From NCBI GenBank assembly GCA_023446735.1, contig JAEXPQ010000281.1, positions 1-23,163 on the forward strand: a stretch of DNA of 23,163 nucleotides, given 5' to 3'. Each line of letters begins with the position of its first letter. Positions within the stretch are counted from its first letter, which is position 1. The position numbers were made by a program, and so were the translations under genes. A model generated the notes under the pieces. It saw nothing but the letters and a program-made list of their open reading frames with translations, ran no database searches and was not told the DNA's origin. This DNA comes from Verrucomicrobiota bacterium. GTDB taxonomy: Bacteria; Verrucomicrobiota; Verrucomicrobiia; Opitutales; Opitutaceae. Positions 9,159 through 17,108 of this stretch are shown in pieces.

Positions 9159-9950
9159 ATGGCCAAGCGCCGCCAACTCCGTGGCTTCGACCTGAAGCAG
9201 ATCACCGGTTTCGACACCCTCATCGGCGTCGACGAGGCCGGCCGCGGCGCGCTCGCCGGTCCGGTCGTGGCCGGGGCGGTGCGGGTGAACCGCGAGTTCC
9301 TCGAGGGCCGCTGGGCGCAGACCCGCGCCTCGAAGGTCAACGACTCCAAGCAGCTCAGCGCCGAGCAACGCGACGAGGTCTTCGCGGACCTGCAGGCGCT
9401 GGCCGCGCAGGGTGAGATCGCGCTTGGCGTGGGCCGGGCCGAGGTGGGCGAGATCGAGAGCCACAACATTCTCGGCGCCACCAAGCTCGCGATGCGGCGC
9501 GCCTTGGAGGCGATCTATCCTCCCGAGGTGTTCCGCCAGCGCGAGGAGCCGGACCTGTTCGCCGGTCCGGAGGCGCTGGCGGCGTTCCAGCCCACGGTGA
9601 ACTGCCGGGTGCTGATCGATGGCGTGAAGCTGCGCGGCTTTCCCTATCCGCACGAGGGGGTGGTGCACGGCGACGCGCGTTCGCTCTGCATCGCGATGGC
9701 TTCGGTGGCCGCGAAGGTCACCCGCGACCGCGCCATGGTCGCGCTCGACACCGAGTATCCGGGCTACGGTTTCGCCGGCCACAAGGGCTACGGCACGGAC
9801 GAGCATCGGGCGGCGCTCCTGCGGCAGGGGCGTTGTTTCCAGCACCGCGACAAGTTCGTGCGTTCGTTCCTCGAGGACAAACGGCGCGACGTGGCCGGCC
9901 AGCTCGGGCTGTTCGGGGAGCTCGACGAGGGCGCCGAGGTCGAGGAGTAG
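9159..9950 (+). CDS. rnhB: Ribonuclease HII
   Basis: A 263-residue enzyme that cleaves RNA in hybrids and incises at single ribonucleotides in DNA. The catalytic signature GVDEAGRGALAGPVVAGAV has D25/E26. Later motifs are NDSKQLS, CRVLIDGVKL (third acidic residue), HGDARSLCIAMASVAAKV, TRDR and GYGFAGHKGYGT, all diagnostic of RNase HII. Its length is slightly above average because of an insertion around 120-140 (REEPDLFAGPEALAAF) and an acidic tail. The ATG is preceded by CTCTGCCCGCCCCC, with no Shine-Dalgarno. It lies just after rnhC; the two proteins have overlapping but not identical substrates. Confidence 0.97.
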   Translation: MAKRRQLRGFDLKQITGFDTLIGVDEAGRGALAGPVVAGAVRVNREFLEGRWAQTRASKVNDSKQLSAEQRDEVFADLQALAAQGEIALGVGRAEVGEIESHNILGATKLAMRRALEAIYPPEVFRQREEPDLFAGPEALAAFQPTVNCRVLIDGVKLRGFPYPHEGVVHGDARSLCIAMASVAAKVTRDRAMVALDTEYPGYGFAGHKGYGTDEHRAALLRQGRCFQHRDKFVRSFLEDKRRDVAGQLGLFGELDEGAEVEE

Positions 9951-9975
9951 GCCTGTCTCCGCCCGTTCGCGGCGG

Positions 9976-9999
9976 GCGCGGGCCCGGAAGGGGCCGCGC
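9976..9999 (+). other. Stable hairpin with GGAA tetraloop between rnhB and the PAS kinase gene
   Basis: GCGCGG and CCGCGC enclose one G-G mismatch and then CCC-GGAA-GGG: nine pairs around a GNRA-type loop. A second, weaker hairpin (CGGGGTT-GAA-AACCGCG, one mismatch) follows at about 10003-10019. There is no T-run. These could act as a terminator for rnhB or as leader structure for the kinase. Confidence 0.4.
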
Positions 10000-10044
10000 C
10001 TGCGGGGTTGAAAACCGCGGGCGCGGCGCCAGAACGGGGGCGTC

Positions 10045-11223
10045 GTGGCGAAGAAACAGAACCCCTTGGAACGCCTGCTGGGCCGGCTCGACCATCTCGA
10101 CTCGGCGGGCCTCACCACTCTCGTGCAGCGGCTGGCGCGCGAACGCGGCCTGCTCGAGGCAGTCCTGAATACGGTTCAGGAGGGCGTGCTGGTGATCGCC
10201 GACAGCGGGACCATCGAATACGGCAACGCCGCCGCCGCCCGCCTGCTCGGCCTGAGCGAGGGGGCGCTGGCGGGCGCCCAGCTCTGGCGTGTGCTGCCGG
10301 GTTTGAGACAAACCCTCGAGGCCACCCTGCAACGGGGCGGCCCCCGGCCGGAGGTGATCTCGCGGGAGCTTGAGGTGAGCTACCCACAGCGCCGTTTCCT
10401 GCGGCTGCATCTGGTGCCGTTCGACCGCGAGGCGGCGGAGCACGGCGGCCCGCGGCGTTTCACCGCGATCCTGGCCGACATCACGCAGGAGAAGCTCTCC
10501 ACGGAGGAGCGCATCGAGAGCGAAAAGATCAACTCGATCCTGCTGCTGGCCGGCGGGGTGGCGCACGAGCTGGGCAACCCGCTCAACTCGCTCACGATCC
10601 ACCTCCAGTTGCTCGGGCGGAAGCTCAAGAAACTACGCTCGCTCGACGACGCCGATTCGGCGCGCGAGTCGTTGCGGATCTGCCAGGAGGAGGTCGACCG
10701 GCTCGACGGTATCATCACGAACTTCCTCGAGGCGATCCGGCCGCGTCCGCCAGATTTCAGCGACGTGAACCCGGCCGAGGTGCTCGAGGAAGTGCTGCGT
10801 TTCCAGGGCAGCGAGCTCGAGAACCGCGGGATCAAGGTCGATGTCGAGTTGCCCGCGGAGCCGCTCGTGATCCTGGCCGATCGCAACCAGCTCAAGCAGG
10901 TGTTCTTCAACCTCGTGAAGAACGCCGCCGAAGCGATGCAGCCGGGCGGGTGCCTGCGGGTGCGCTCGCGCCGCGACGACGAGAGCCTGTTTCTGCTGTT
11001 CGGCGACACCGGCAGCGGCATCCGCCAGGAGGACATGGCGCGGATGTTCCAGCCGTACCATACGACGAAGAAAGGGGGCCACGGGCTGGGCCTGATGATC
11101 GTGCATCGGATCATGCGCGATCATGGCGGCCAGATCGGCATCGATAGCCGCGAAGGGGTCGGCACGGTGGTGACCTTGCAGTTTCCGCTGAAGCACAAAC
11201 GGGTGCGCATGCTCGAGCATTGA
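10045..11223 (+). CDS. Soluble PAS-domain sensor histidine kinase (NtrB-like)
   Basis: A 392-residue two-component kinase without membrane segments, so it should sense a cytoplasmic signal. An N-terminal helical stretch (1-40) is followed by a PAS domain (about 40-150; TVQEGVLVIADSGTIEYGN). The dimerisation/phosphoacceptor domain has GGVAHELGNPLNSL with H174. The ATPase domain carries the N box QVFFNLVKNAAEAM, G1 DTGSGI, F box MFQPYHTTK and G2 GHGLGLMI. This arrangement resembles NtrB/AtoS-type kinases. Such genes often sit beside a response regulator, but the next gene is another (hybrid) kinase. Start is GTG 10045 (product MAKKQN), preceded by GGGGGCGTC, which may serve as a weak Shine-Dalgarno. 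Confidence 0.93.
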   Translation: MAKKQNPLERLLGRLDHLDSAGLTTLVQRLARERGLLEAVLNTVQEGVLVIADSGTIEYGNAAAARLLGLSEGALAGAQLWRVLPGLRQTLEATLQRGGPRPEVISRELEVSYPQRRFLRLHLVPFDREAAEHGGPRRFTAILADITQEKLSTEERIESEKINSILLLAGGVAHELGNPLNSLTIHLQLLGRKLKKLRSLDDADSARESLRICQEEVDRLDGIITNFLEAIRPRPPDFSDVNPAEVLEEVLRFQGSELENRGIKVDVELPAEPLVILADRNQLKQVFFNLVKNAAEAMQPGGCLRVRSRRDDESLFLLFGDTGSGIRQEDMARMFQPYHTTKKGGHGLGLMIVHRIMRDHGGQIGIDSREGVGTVVTLQFPLKHKRVRMLEH

Positions 11224-11237
11224 GCGAGGGGCGGTCG

Positions 11238-11247
11238 GGAATATTCC
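11238..11247. promoter_or_regulatory. Palindrome GGAATATTCC upstream of hybrid kinase promoter
   Basis: A perfect 10-bp palindrome, unusually AT-rich for this DNA, ends 20 bp before the putative -35 box of the hybrid kinase gene. It is followed by CCGGAAAAAATCCGG (11246-11260). It could be an activator site. No known regulator is assigned. Confidence 0.35.
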
Positions 11248-11267
11248 GGAAAAAATCCGGGGTCCGT

Positions 11268-11295
11268 TTGAGAACCGAGGGCCTTGCTCCATAAT
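11268..11295 (+). promoter_or_regulatory. Sigma-70-type promoter for the hybrid kinase gene
   Basis: TTGAGA (11268-11273) is separated by 16 bp from CATAAT (11290-11295); each hexamer has one or two mismatches to consensus. Transcription would start near 11302, leaving a leader of about 38 nt that ends in GGAGG (11331-11335), four bases before the ATG. Confidence 0.5.
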
Positions 11296-11339
11296 TCCGC
11301 CTCTCGGCTCCGCGATTTCTCAACCCCGGCGGAGGCGAG

Positions 11340-13298
11340 ATGGTCGTGGAGTCTACCCCTTGGAAAATCCTGGTTCTCGCCGAGCGCGAGAGCGAGCTGC
11401 GGCCGCTGAGGTCGGAGCTGGAGCGCGCGGGCAAGCCGGCCGAGTTGAATCTCGTCCGCACGCTCGCGGAGGTGTTGGCGGCGCTTGATCGCGGCCCGTG
11501 TGATGCCGCGGTGCTGACCGCGCACGCGAGCCAGCTGCATCTGGCGCATGTGCTCGCGGAGTTGCACCGGCGCGATCCGGCGATTCCGGTGCTGCTGGTG
11601 GCACGGGCGGCGGACCTCGCCGGGTTGCAGGATGCGCTGCGGATCGGCATCGCCGGTGTCGTGGTGACCGAGGCGCTGGCGCTGTTCGGGCCCATGCTGG
11701 AACGCGAGATTCTGCGCGGGCAGGAGGCGCGGGCTCGGCACTTGCGGCTGCAGCGAGCGGCCTGGCTCGAGGCCGCGGCTCAGGCCGCACCGGCGGCGTT
11801 GGCGATCGTCGATCGCACTGGCCGGTTGCGCTGGGCCAACGCCGCCTATCTGGCGTTGGCCGGACTGGCGGCCGAACGGCTGGAGGGGGAATCGGTGCCG
11901 TTGTTGGGCCCGGATGAGGAGCGTTGGGCCGAAGTGCGGGAAGCGACAAAGCCGGGGACGGCGTGGCGTGGCCCGGTGGCGGCGGAGTCGAGCGGGGGCA
12001 CCGCGACGTTGCACCACCTGACGGTGGTCTCGTTGAGCGAGGAAGCCGGCGGTCCTTGGTATGTGGCGGAGCGTCATGTCGCGGAGTCGACCGGCGCAGC
12101 GACCCCCGAGTCGCATGCCGCCGCGCAACGCAGCGAGTTGTTCGCGGCGATCGCCGGCGGGATCGCCCACGACCTCAACAACATCCTCGCGCCGATCACG
12201 ATGGCGGCGGGCATCCTGGGCGACCAGGGTTTGTCGGAGGAAAATTCCGAACTGGTGCACACGATTGAGCACAGCGCCGAGCGCGGGGCCGCGGTGATCC
12301 GGCAGGTGCTGACCTTCGCGAACGGCAGCGACAATTGCGCGATGGATCTGCAGCCGCGCTACCTGCTGCGGGAGGTGGCGCGTTTGGCCAGCGAGATTTT
12401 CCCACCCAACATCGGTGTCCGCGCGGAGATCCCGTCGGCGCTCTGGACGATCACCGGCGATCCCGGCGAGATCCACCAGGCGTTGATCAACCTCCTCCTG
12501 AACGCACGCGATGCCATGCCGGAGGGGGGGCACATCGCGATCACGGCGCAGAATTGCACCTGCACGACGATCCAGCCGTCGGCGATCTTCAGTGCGGTGC
12601 CCGGCGACTTCGTCGAGGTGTCGGTCGAGGATACGGGCCCCGGGGTCGACCCCGAGTATGCGAGTCGGATCTGGGAGCCGTTTGTGACGAGCAAGGGCGC
12701 GGGCCAGGCGGCCGGCCTGGGCCTGAGCCGGGTGGCGGGCGTGTTGCGCAGCCACGGGGGCTTCGGCCAATTGCGGGCGCGCCATGGGTGTGGCACGAAG
12801 GTCAGCCTCTATTTCCCGCGTGCGACCGCTGCGACGGTGCGGTCCGTGGTCGAGGACGGGGGAATCGCGCCGCGAGAGACGGGGCGGGTCCTCGTGGTGG
12901 ACGACGAGGAGTCGATCCTCACCCTCAGCCGGCGAATCTTGGAACGCGCCGGTTACGAAGTGCTCGTCGCCAGCGAGGGTCGCGAGGCGTTGGGGCTTTT
13001 TGCGCGGCACCGGGCGGAGATCGGTCTGGTCCTCACCGATCTGGCCATGCCGGGCATGAACGGGTTCACGCTGCTCTGGGCGCTGCGCCGCAGCAAACCG
13101 GACCTGCGGGTGATGGTGGCGACGGGTCAGGGCACTGAGACCAATCTGCGCGAGTTGGAGCTGATGGGCGTGCGCGAGGTGCTGCTGAAACCGTTCTCCT
13201 CGAGGCGTCTGCTCGACGGGGTCGCGCGGACGTTGGCGGAACCGGTGCGGTGCGAGCCGGACCTGTTCCTCGATGCCGTGGCGGCCAACGGCGCGTAA
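11340..13298 (+). CDS. Hybrid sensor histidine kinase: degenerate receiver - PAS - HisKA/HATPase - receiver
   Basis: A 652-residue cytoplasmic protein. Residues 8-125 read like a receiver fold (KILVLAERESELRPLRSELE; CDAAVLTAH), but the phosphoacceptor position is T60 and the N-terminal acidic pair is missing, so it cannot be phosphorylated in the usual way. A PAS-like region follows (about 140-250). The kinase core has GGIAHDLNNILAPI with H277, N box HQALINLLLNARDAM, G1 DTGPGV and G2 AAGLGLSRV. A C-terminal receiver has VVDDEE (D521/D522), phosphoacceptor D567 in LTDLAMPGMNGF and K617 in LLKPF. No output domain is present, so the signal must pass by phosphorelay or protein contact. GGAGG lies four bases before the ATG. 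It lies 116 bp after the PAS kinase gene, with its own likely promoter. Confidence 0.93.
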   Translation: MVVESTPWKILVLAERESELRPLRSELERAGKPAELNLVRTLAEVLAALDRGPCDAAVLTAHASQLHLAHVLAELHRRDPAIPVLLVARAADLAGLQDALRIGIAGVVVTEALALFGPMLEREILRGQEARARHLRLQRAAWLEAAAQAAPAALAIVDRTGRLRWANAAYLALAGLAAERLEGESVPLLGPDEERWAEVREATKPGTAWRGPVAAESSGGTATLHHLTVVSLSEEAGGPWYVAERHVAESTGAATPESHAAAQRSELFAAIAGGIAHDLNNILAPITMAAGILGDQGLSEENSELVHTIEHSAERGAAVIRQVLTFANGSDNCAMDLQPRYLLREVARLASEIFPPNIGVRAEIPSALWTITGDPGEIHQALINLLLNARDAMPEGGHIAITAQNCTCTTIQPSAIFSAVPGDFVEVSVEDTGPGVDPEYASRIWEPFVTSKGAGQAAGLGLSRVAGVLRSHGGFGQLRARHGCGTKVSLYFPRATAATVRSVVEDGGIAPRETGRVLVVDDEESILTLSRRILERAGYEVLVASEGREALGLFARHRAEIGLVLTDLAMPGMNGFTLLWALRRSKPDLRVMVATGQGTETNLRELELMGVREVLLKPFSSRRLLDGVARTLAEPVRCEPDLFLDAVAANGA

Positions 13299-13370
13299 AA
13301 GCGGATCCGTCGCAGGCGAGCGGCGGCTTCAGGCTTGCGTGTCGCCGGTTTCCGGAGGTCTTGGTCGCGC

Positions 13371-13829
13371 ATGACGTGGCCGACTTTCGATTCCCTGGAG
13401 AATCTGCGCGATCCGGGGCTGTTCCTGTTTCGCGCGGTGGCGGGCGGCGCGTTCCTGTTTTGCGGCGCGGCGGCGCTGGCGACCGGGCGGGCGGCCTGGA
13501 TCGACCTCGGCGTGGCCGTGGGGATCGCCGGTGCGCCGGCGGCCTCGCTCGTGGCGGGACTGGCGGTGGCGGTGCTGACGTTTACGGGCGGCGCGCTGCT
13601 GGTGCTCGGGGCGTGGACCCGGCTCGCGGCGCTCGGGCTCGGCGTCATGATGGCGGGGGCGGCGTTGCTGCGTTGGCCGGCGGTGCTCTCGGGCACGCTT
13701 GAGGCGGCCGTGGCGTTTTTCTACCCCTTGTCGTTGGCGGCCGCGTTGGGCGCGCTGGCGACGACCGGCGGCGGGCGCTTCGGGCTCGACGCCGTGCGGC
13801 GCGAGCGGCTGAAGAAACGGCGGCGTTGA
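13371..13829 (+). CDS. DoxX-like small integral membrane protein
   Basis: A 152-residue protein with four hydrophobic segments and a basic C-terminal tail (RRERLKKRRR). The first segment begins RDPGLFLFRAVAGGAFLFCG, and the middle contains GGALLVLGAWTRLAALGLG, resembling the DoxX/DoxD pattern of a G-rich third helix followed by an Arg-containing turn. DoxX-family proteins are poorly characterised membrane proteins tied to redox homeostasis in some bacteria; no specific role can be inferred here. The frame is open from 13335, but ATG 13371 (MTWPTFDSL) is the sensible start. A GGAGG lies 12 bases upstream, rather far. It is 72 bp after the hybrid kinase and converges with the phosphatase gene. 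Confidence 0.7.
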   Translation: MTWPTFDSLENLRDPGLFLFRAVAGGAFLFCGAAALATGRAAWIDLGVAVGIAGAPAASLVAGLAVAVLTFTGGALLVLGAWTRLAALGLGVMMAGAALLRWPAVLSGTLEAAVAFFYPLSLAAALGALATTGGGRFGLDAVRRERLKKRRR

Positions 13830-13910
13830 ACGAAACTGCCCCCTTGGAAAGCGAGTGCTCCGCGACCAACAGTCCGGGCATAGCCGGCCTTGGAACGGGT
13901 GTGCGGGCCG

Positions 13911-14633
13911 CTACCCGGTGACGAAGCCGACCAACACGGTGATGTTGTCCGGGCCGCCCGCGGCGTTGGCTAGGTCGATCAGTTGGCGTGCTGCCTCTGC
14001 GGGCGTCGCGCTGCGGGCGAGGGTGGCGCCGATCGCCTCGGACGAGACGGGCTTGGTCAGGCCGTCGCTGCATAGTAGGAGGCGGTCGCCGGGGAGAAGC
14101 GCGAGCGCGCGCACGTCCTCCTGCGGGAGGTAGGGCAAGCCGAGGCAACTGCTGAGCATGTGCTCGGCCCCGTGCGGCATGCGCGCGACCGACCCGGCCG
14201 CGCGGCGTTCCCGCACTTCGGCCGCCACGGTGTGTTCCGGGGTGAGTTGCACGAGGTTGCCGTCGCGCAGGCGCAAGGCGGCCGAGTCGCCGACGTGGGC
14301 GAGCGTCAGCTCCGAACCCTGCCAATGCGCGAGGGTGAGCGTGGTGCCGATGCCTTGATTGGGACTGAGCTCCAGTCCGAGGGCGAAGACCGCGCGATTG
14401 GCTTCCTCGAGCAGACGCCGCCAGTCGGCAAGGGAGCCCGGCATGGCTTGGTCGACGCGCGCGGCGACGGTGTCGAGCGCCCGTTGCGCAGCCTCGGCTC
14501 CGCAGGCCATGCCACCCATGCCGTCGGCCACGGCCGCGACCTGCACGTCCTCCCGGAGGAGCCAGCGGTCCTGGTTCTCCTGCCGACGTCGCCCGATGTC
14601 GGAAGCCACCGCGAACTGGAGACAAAGCGCCAT
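13911..14633 (-). CDS. PP2C-family serine/threonine protein phosphatase
   Basis: A 240-residue cytoplasmic phosphatase of the Stp/PrpC type. The motifs in order are SDIGRRRQENQDRW (N20, D22), VADGMGGMACGAEAA with metal ligand D37, GTTLTLAHW, LAHVGDSAALRLRDG, LLLCSDGLTKPVS and GGPDNITVLVGF at the C-terminus, so the catalytic domain is complete. It needs Mn2+ or Mg2+ and reverses Ser/Thr phosphorylation. The partner kinase (often Hanks-type and adjacent) is not in this window. ATG 14633 puts the first motif at residue 11, as usual; there is no Shine-Dalgarno. It follows dinG on the same strand after 70 bp and may share its transcript. Confidence 0.95.
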   Translation of the reverse strand: MALCLQFAVASDIGRRRQENQDRWLLREDVQVAAVADGMGGMACGAEAAQRALDTVAARVDQAMPGSLADWRRLLEEANRAVFALGLELSPNQGIGTTLTLAHWQGSELTLAHVGDSAALRLRDGNLVQLTPEHTVAAEVRERRAAGSVARMPHGAEHMLSSCLGLPYLPQEDVRALALLPGDRLLLCSDGLTKPVSSEAIGATLARSATPAEAARQLIDLANAAGGPDNITVLVGFVTG

Positions 14634-14664
14634 TGCCGGGGATGTTGCGGGTGCCGGAGTGGTT

Positions 14665-14696
14665 GTCGAACTTCGACCGTGGGCGCGGCCCGCGCC
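14665..14696 (-). terminator. Possible 3' hairpins after dinG
   Basis: Just downstream of the dinG stop, GGCGCG-GCC-CGCGCC (14682-14696) and GTCGA-ACT-TCGAC (14665-14677) each form perfect short stems. No T-run follows, so termination is uncertain and read-through into the phosphatase gene is plausible. Confidence 0.3.
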
Positions 14697-14703
14697 GGCC
14701 TTG

Positions 14704-16770
14704 TCACCTGAACGGCTGGAAGACCCGCTCGCGTGTCGCCTTGGTCAGGCGCTCGAACTCGCGCTTGGGCAGGCAGTCGATGAAGAGCCGGCCGTAGGTT
14801 TTCGTGAGGATGCGCGCGTCGAGGATCGTGATCAGGCCACGGTCGGTCTTCGTGCGGATGAGGCGTCCGGCGCCTTGGCGGAACTTCACCAGCGCGTCGG
14901 GCAACGTGAGCTCGGCGAAAGGATTTCCCCCGCGCTCGCGCACCCACTCGGCGCGGGCCTCGGCGATGGGGTGCGAGGGGACGTCGAAGGGCAGGCGCGT
15001 GACGATGACCTGGGAGAGCGCGTTGCCGGGTACGTCGACGCCGGTCCAAAAGCTGTCGGTGCCGAAGAGGACGCCGTTCTTGGCGCGTTTGAACTGGGTG
15101 GTGAGCTCGGTGCGCGAGTGGAGCTTGCCCTGCACGAGGAGCGGGCGGCCGGCGGCGAGAAAGTCCGGCTCCACCATCTCCGCACAACGGTTCAGGTCGG
15201 TGTAGCTGGTGAAGAGTACGAGGCTGCCGCCGGGCACCTGGAGCGCGCACCAGCGGATGTAGTCGGCGAGTTCCTCGAGGGCGAGGCGCGGGTTGTCGGC
15301 GGTGGGCTGGGGGATGTCGGCCGCGACGTAGACGCGCATGTGCCGCTGGTAGTCGAAGGGCGAATCCTCGATGATGACCCGCTGCTGTTCGGCTCCGGTG
15401 CGCTGCTGGAACGGCTCGATCTGGCCGCCCATCGCGAGCGTGGCGCTGGTGAGGAGGACCGAGGTGTCCTTCTCGAAGAGCGCCTCGCGGATCTGCGGGG
15501 CCACGTCGATCGGCGCGCTGCGCAACGCCACGATCTGGCCCTGTTTGCCGGAGCGCTCCACCCAGTGCACGTGGTCCTCGGCGGCGAGCTTCAGGAACTG
15601 GCGGATGTTGGTGAAATAGGTGCCGAGCTTGCCGCGCTGCTCGGTGATCTCCTCGCGCGCGGGGCCGTCCTCAAGGCGGTTGGCGAGGTCGTTGAGGAGC
15701 TGGTTGAGGATCTTGAACGGCTCGGGCGGGAGCGGCTCGCAGACCTCCTCGTTCATCACCCGCACGACCGGCTGCTTGGTGAGCACGCGGTCGCGAATGT
15801 GTCCGAAGAACAGCGACGAGGCGTCGAGGCAGTCCTCGACGAGCTGGCGCTCCCGGGCGTTGCCGAGCTTCTGGAGCAGGCCGCGCTTGCGCTGCGGGTG
15901 GTAGAGCGACTTGAGGAAGCGGTCGACGCCGTAGGAGGTCACCCGCAGGCCGAAGTGCTCGGTGGCGACCTCGGGCACGGTGTGGGCCTCGTCGAGCACG
16001 AGAAAATCGTCGGGAAACAGGATACCGCGTTTGGCGCCGCGCTCGGCGGCGCCGCCCGCCTGGATGTGCGAGAAGAGCAGGCTGTGGTTGACGATGATCA
16101 GGTTGGCCTCGCGGATCCGGGCGCGGGCGCGCTGGTAGGGGCAGTGCTTCGGGTCGCAGTGCTTGCGGCTGCACACGGAGGAGTCGGCGTGGACCCATTC
16201 CCACACGTCGGGGTCGGGCGCGGGGCTGAGCTCTTGGCGTAGCCCGTCCTTGGATTCCTGGGCCCACGCGGCGATGCGCTGGAGTTCCTGTTGCTCGTGC
16301 GAGGGGAAGAGCTCGGCCTTGGCCGCGATGGCCTGCGCGAGCCGGGTGGAGCAGAGGTAGTTGCCCTTGCCGACGAGGAGGGCGGAGCGGAAGTCGGCGA
16401 GTTGCTCCAACTCGGGCACGCCGCGGAACAGGCGCCGCACGATGGCGAGGTCCTTCTGCTGGATCTGCTCCTGGAGTGAGATCGTGTGCGTGGAGACGAG
16501 CATCGGCCGGCGGGCGGTCTGCGCGAAGATCAGGCCGGGCACGATGTAGGCGAGGCTCTTGCCCACGCCGGTGCCGGCCTCGGCGAGCAGGACCTCGTCG
16601 TCGAAGAAGGCGCGGGCGACGTTCAGCGCCATGCGCTCCTGCTGCGGGCGGTGCTCCAGTTGCAGGGCGTCCTGCAGCCAGCCGCCCTCGGCGAAGGCGC
16701 GCGCGACAAGTTGCAGCCACGCCTCTGGCCGGGCGGGCGGGCCGCCGTGGTTCTCGTGCAGGCCGATCAT
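14704..16770 (-). CDS. dinG: DinG-family (XPD-like) ATP-dependent DNA helicase with Fe-S cluster
   Basis: A 688-residue superfamily 2 helicase that unwinds 5' to 3' and is thought to resolve R-loops and other replication barriers. EHRPQQERMA (39-48) precedes Walker A EAGTGVGKS (K71). The four Fe-S cysteines are C140 (NYLCSTR), C200, C205 and C210 (VCSRKHCDPKHCPY). LVLDEAH is the Walker B box (D260-H263). C-terminal motifs are LTSATL, LVLFTSY, FGTDSFWTGVDVPG and FRQGAGRLIRTKTDRG. There is no exonuclease domain, so it resembles E. coli DinG/YoaA rather than the Bacillus form. ATG 16770 is chosen because it includes the HRPQQ motif. The leader contains the 7-bp repeat and no Shine-Dalgarno. Confidence 0.95.
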   Translation of the reverse strand: MIGLHENHGGPPARPEAWLQLVARAFAEGGWLQDALQLEHRPQQERMALNVARAFFDDEVLLAEAGTGVGKSLAYIVPGLIFAQTARRPMLVSTHTISLQEQIQQKDLAIVRRLFRGVPELEQLADFRSALLVGKGNYLCSTRLAQAIAAKAELFPSHEQQELQRIAAWAQESKDGLRQELSPAPDPDVWEWVHADSSVCSRKHCDPKHCPYQRARARIREANLIIVNHSLLFSHIQAGGAAERGAKRGILFPDDFLVLDEAHTVPEVATEHFGLRVTSYGVDRFLKSLYHPQRKRGLLQKLGNARERQLVEDCLDASSLFFGHIRDRVLTKQPVVRVMNEEVCEPLPPEPFKILNQLLNDLANRLEDGPAREEITEQRGKLGTYFTNIRQFLKLAAEDHVHWVERSGKQGQIVALRSAPIDVAPQIREALFEKDTSVLLTSATLAMGGQIEPFQQRTGAEQQRVIIEDSPFDYQRHMRVYVAADIPQPTADNPRLALEELADYIRWCALQVPGGSLVLFTSYTDLNRCAEMVEPDFLAAGRPLLVQGKLHSRTELTTQFKRAKNGVLFGTDSFWTGVDVPGNALSQVIVTRLPFDVPSHPIAEARAEWVRERGGNPFAELTLPDALVKFRQGAGRLIRTKTDRGLITILDARILTKTYGRLFIDCLPKREFERLTKATRERVFQPFR

Positions 16771-16775
16771 CGGGT

Positions 16776-16817
16776 GAAACCGGAGACCGGAAGGCGGGGA
16801 CCGGAACGCGATGGCTG
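16776..16817 (+). repeat. Second copy of the 7-bp degenerate repeat (RAANNCG), six units
   Basis: From 16776 the units read GAAACCG, GAGACCG, GAAGGCG, GGGACCG, GAACGCG and ATGGCTG. Position 7 is G in all six and position 6 is C in five, matching the array between rnhC and rnhB in consensus and strand. It begins 5 bases upstream of the dinG start codon, so it would lie in the dinG 5' leader or promoter. Confidence 0.7.
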
Positions 16818-17083
16818 GCGATCAAGCCCACGGGTGGGAACGCATCCGGGGACGCGGCGCGCAACGGGGGCGTCGGACCGCGAGGTCGGACCCTGCGGAA
16901 GCCGGGAGGTGGATCGTTGCGCCATGGCCAAGCAGTAGGCCGCTGGGGGGAATTTGGTGGCAAGCGGATTTGCCCGGCGTCACGGGCTTTCGCGGGCAAG
17001 GTCCTGCGCGGCGGGAGGCGGCGCAGCGGACACGCGGTTTTGGCACCGGCCGGCGCGCGGATCCATCGGAGGTTTTTGCATCG

Positions 17084-17108
17084 GCGAGGAGTGTCGCTTG
17101 CTCCTCGC
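17084..17108 (+). other. Hairpin in the epimerase 5' region
   Basis: GCGAGGAG and CTCCTCGC form a perfect 8-bp stem around a 9-nt loop, ending 57 bp before the epimerase ATG. No T-run follows. It may be a leader structure or an operator dyad; no regulator can be named. Confidence 0.4.

Noticed and set aside
11121..13010. A 629-codon open frame on the minus strand
   Set aside because: Antisense to the hybrid kinase, whose own frame contains complete kinase and receiver motifs.
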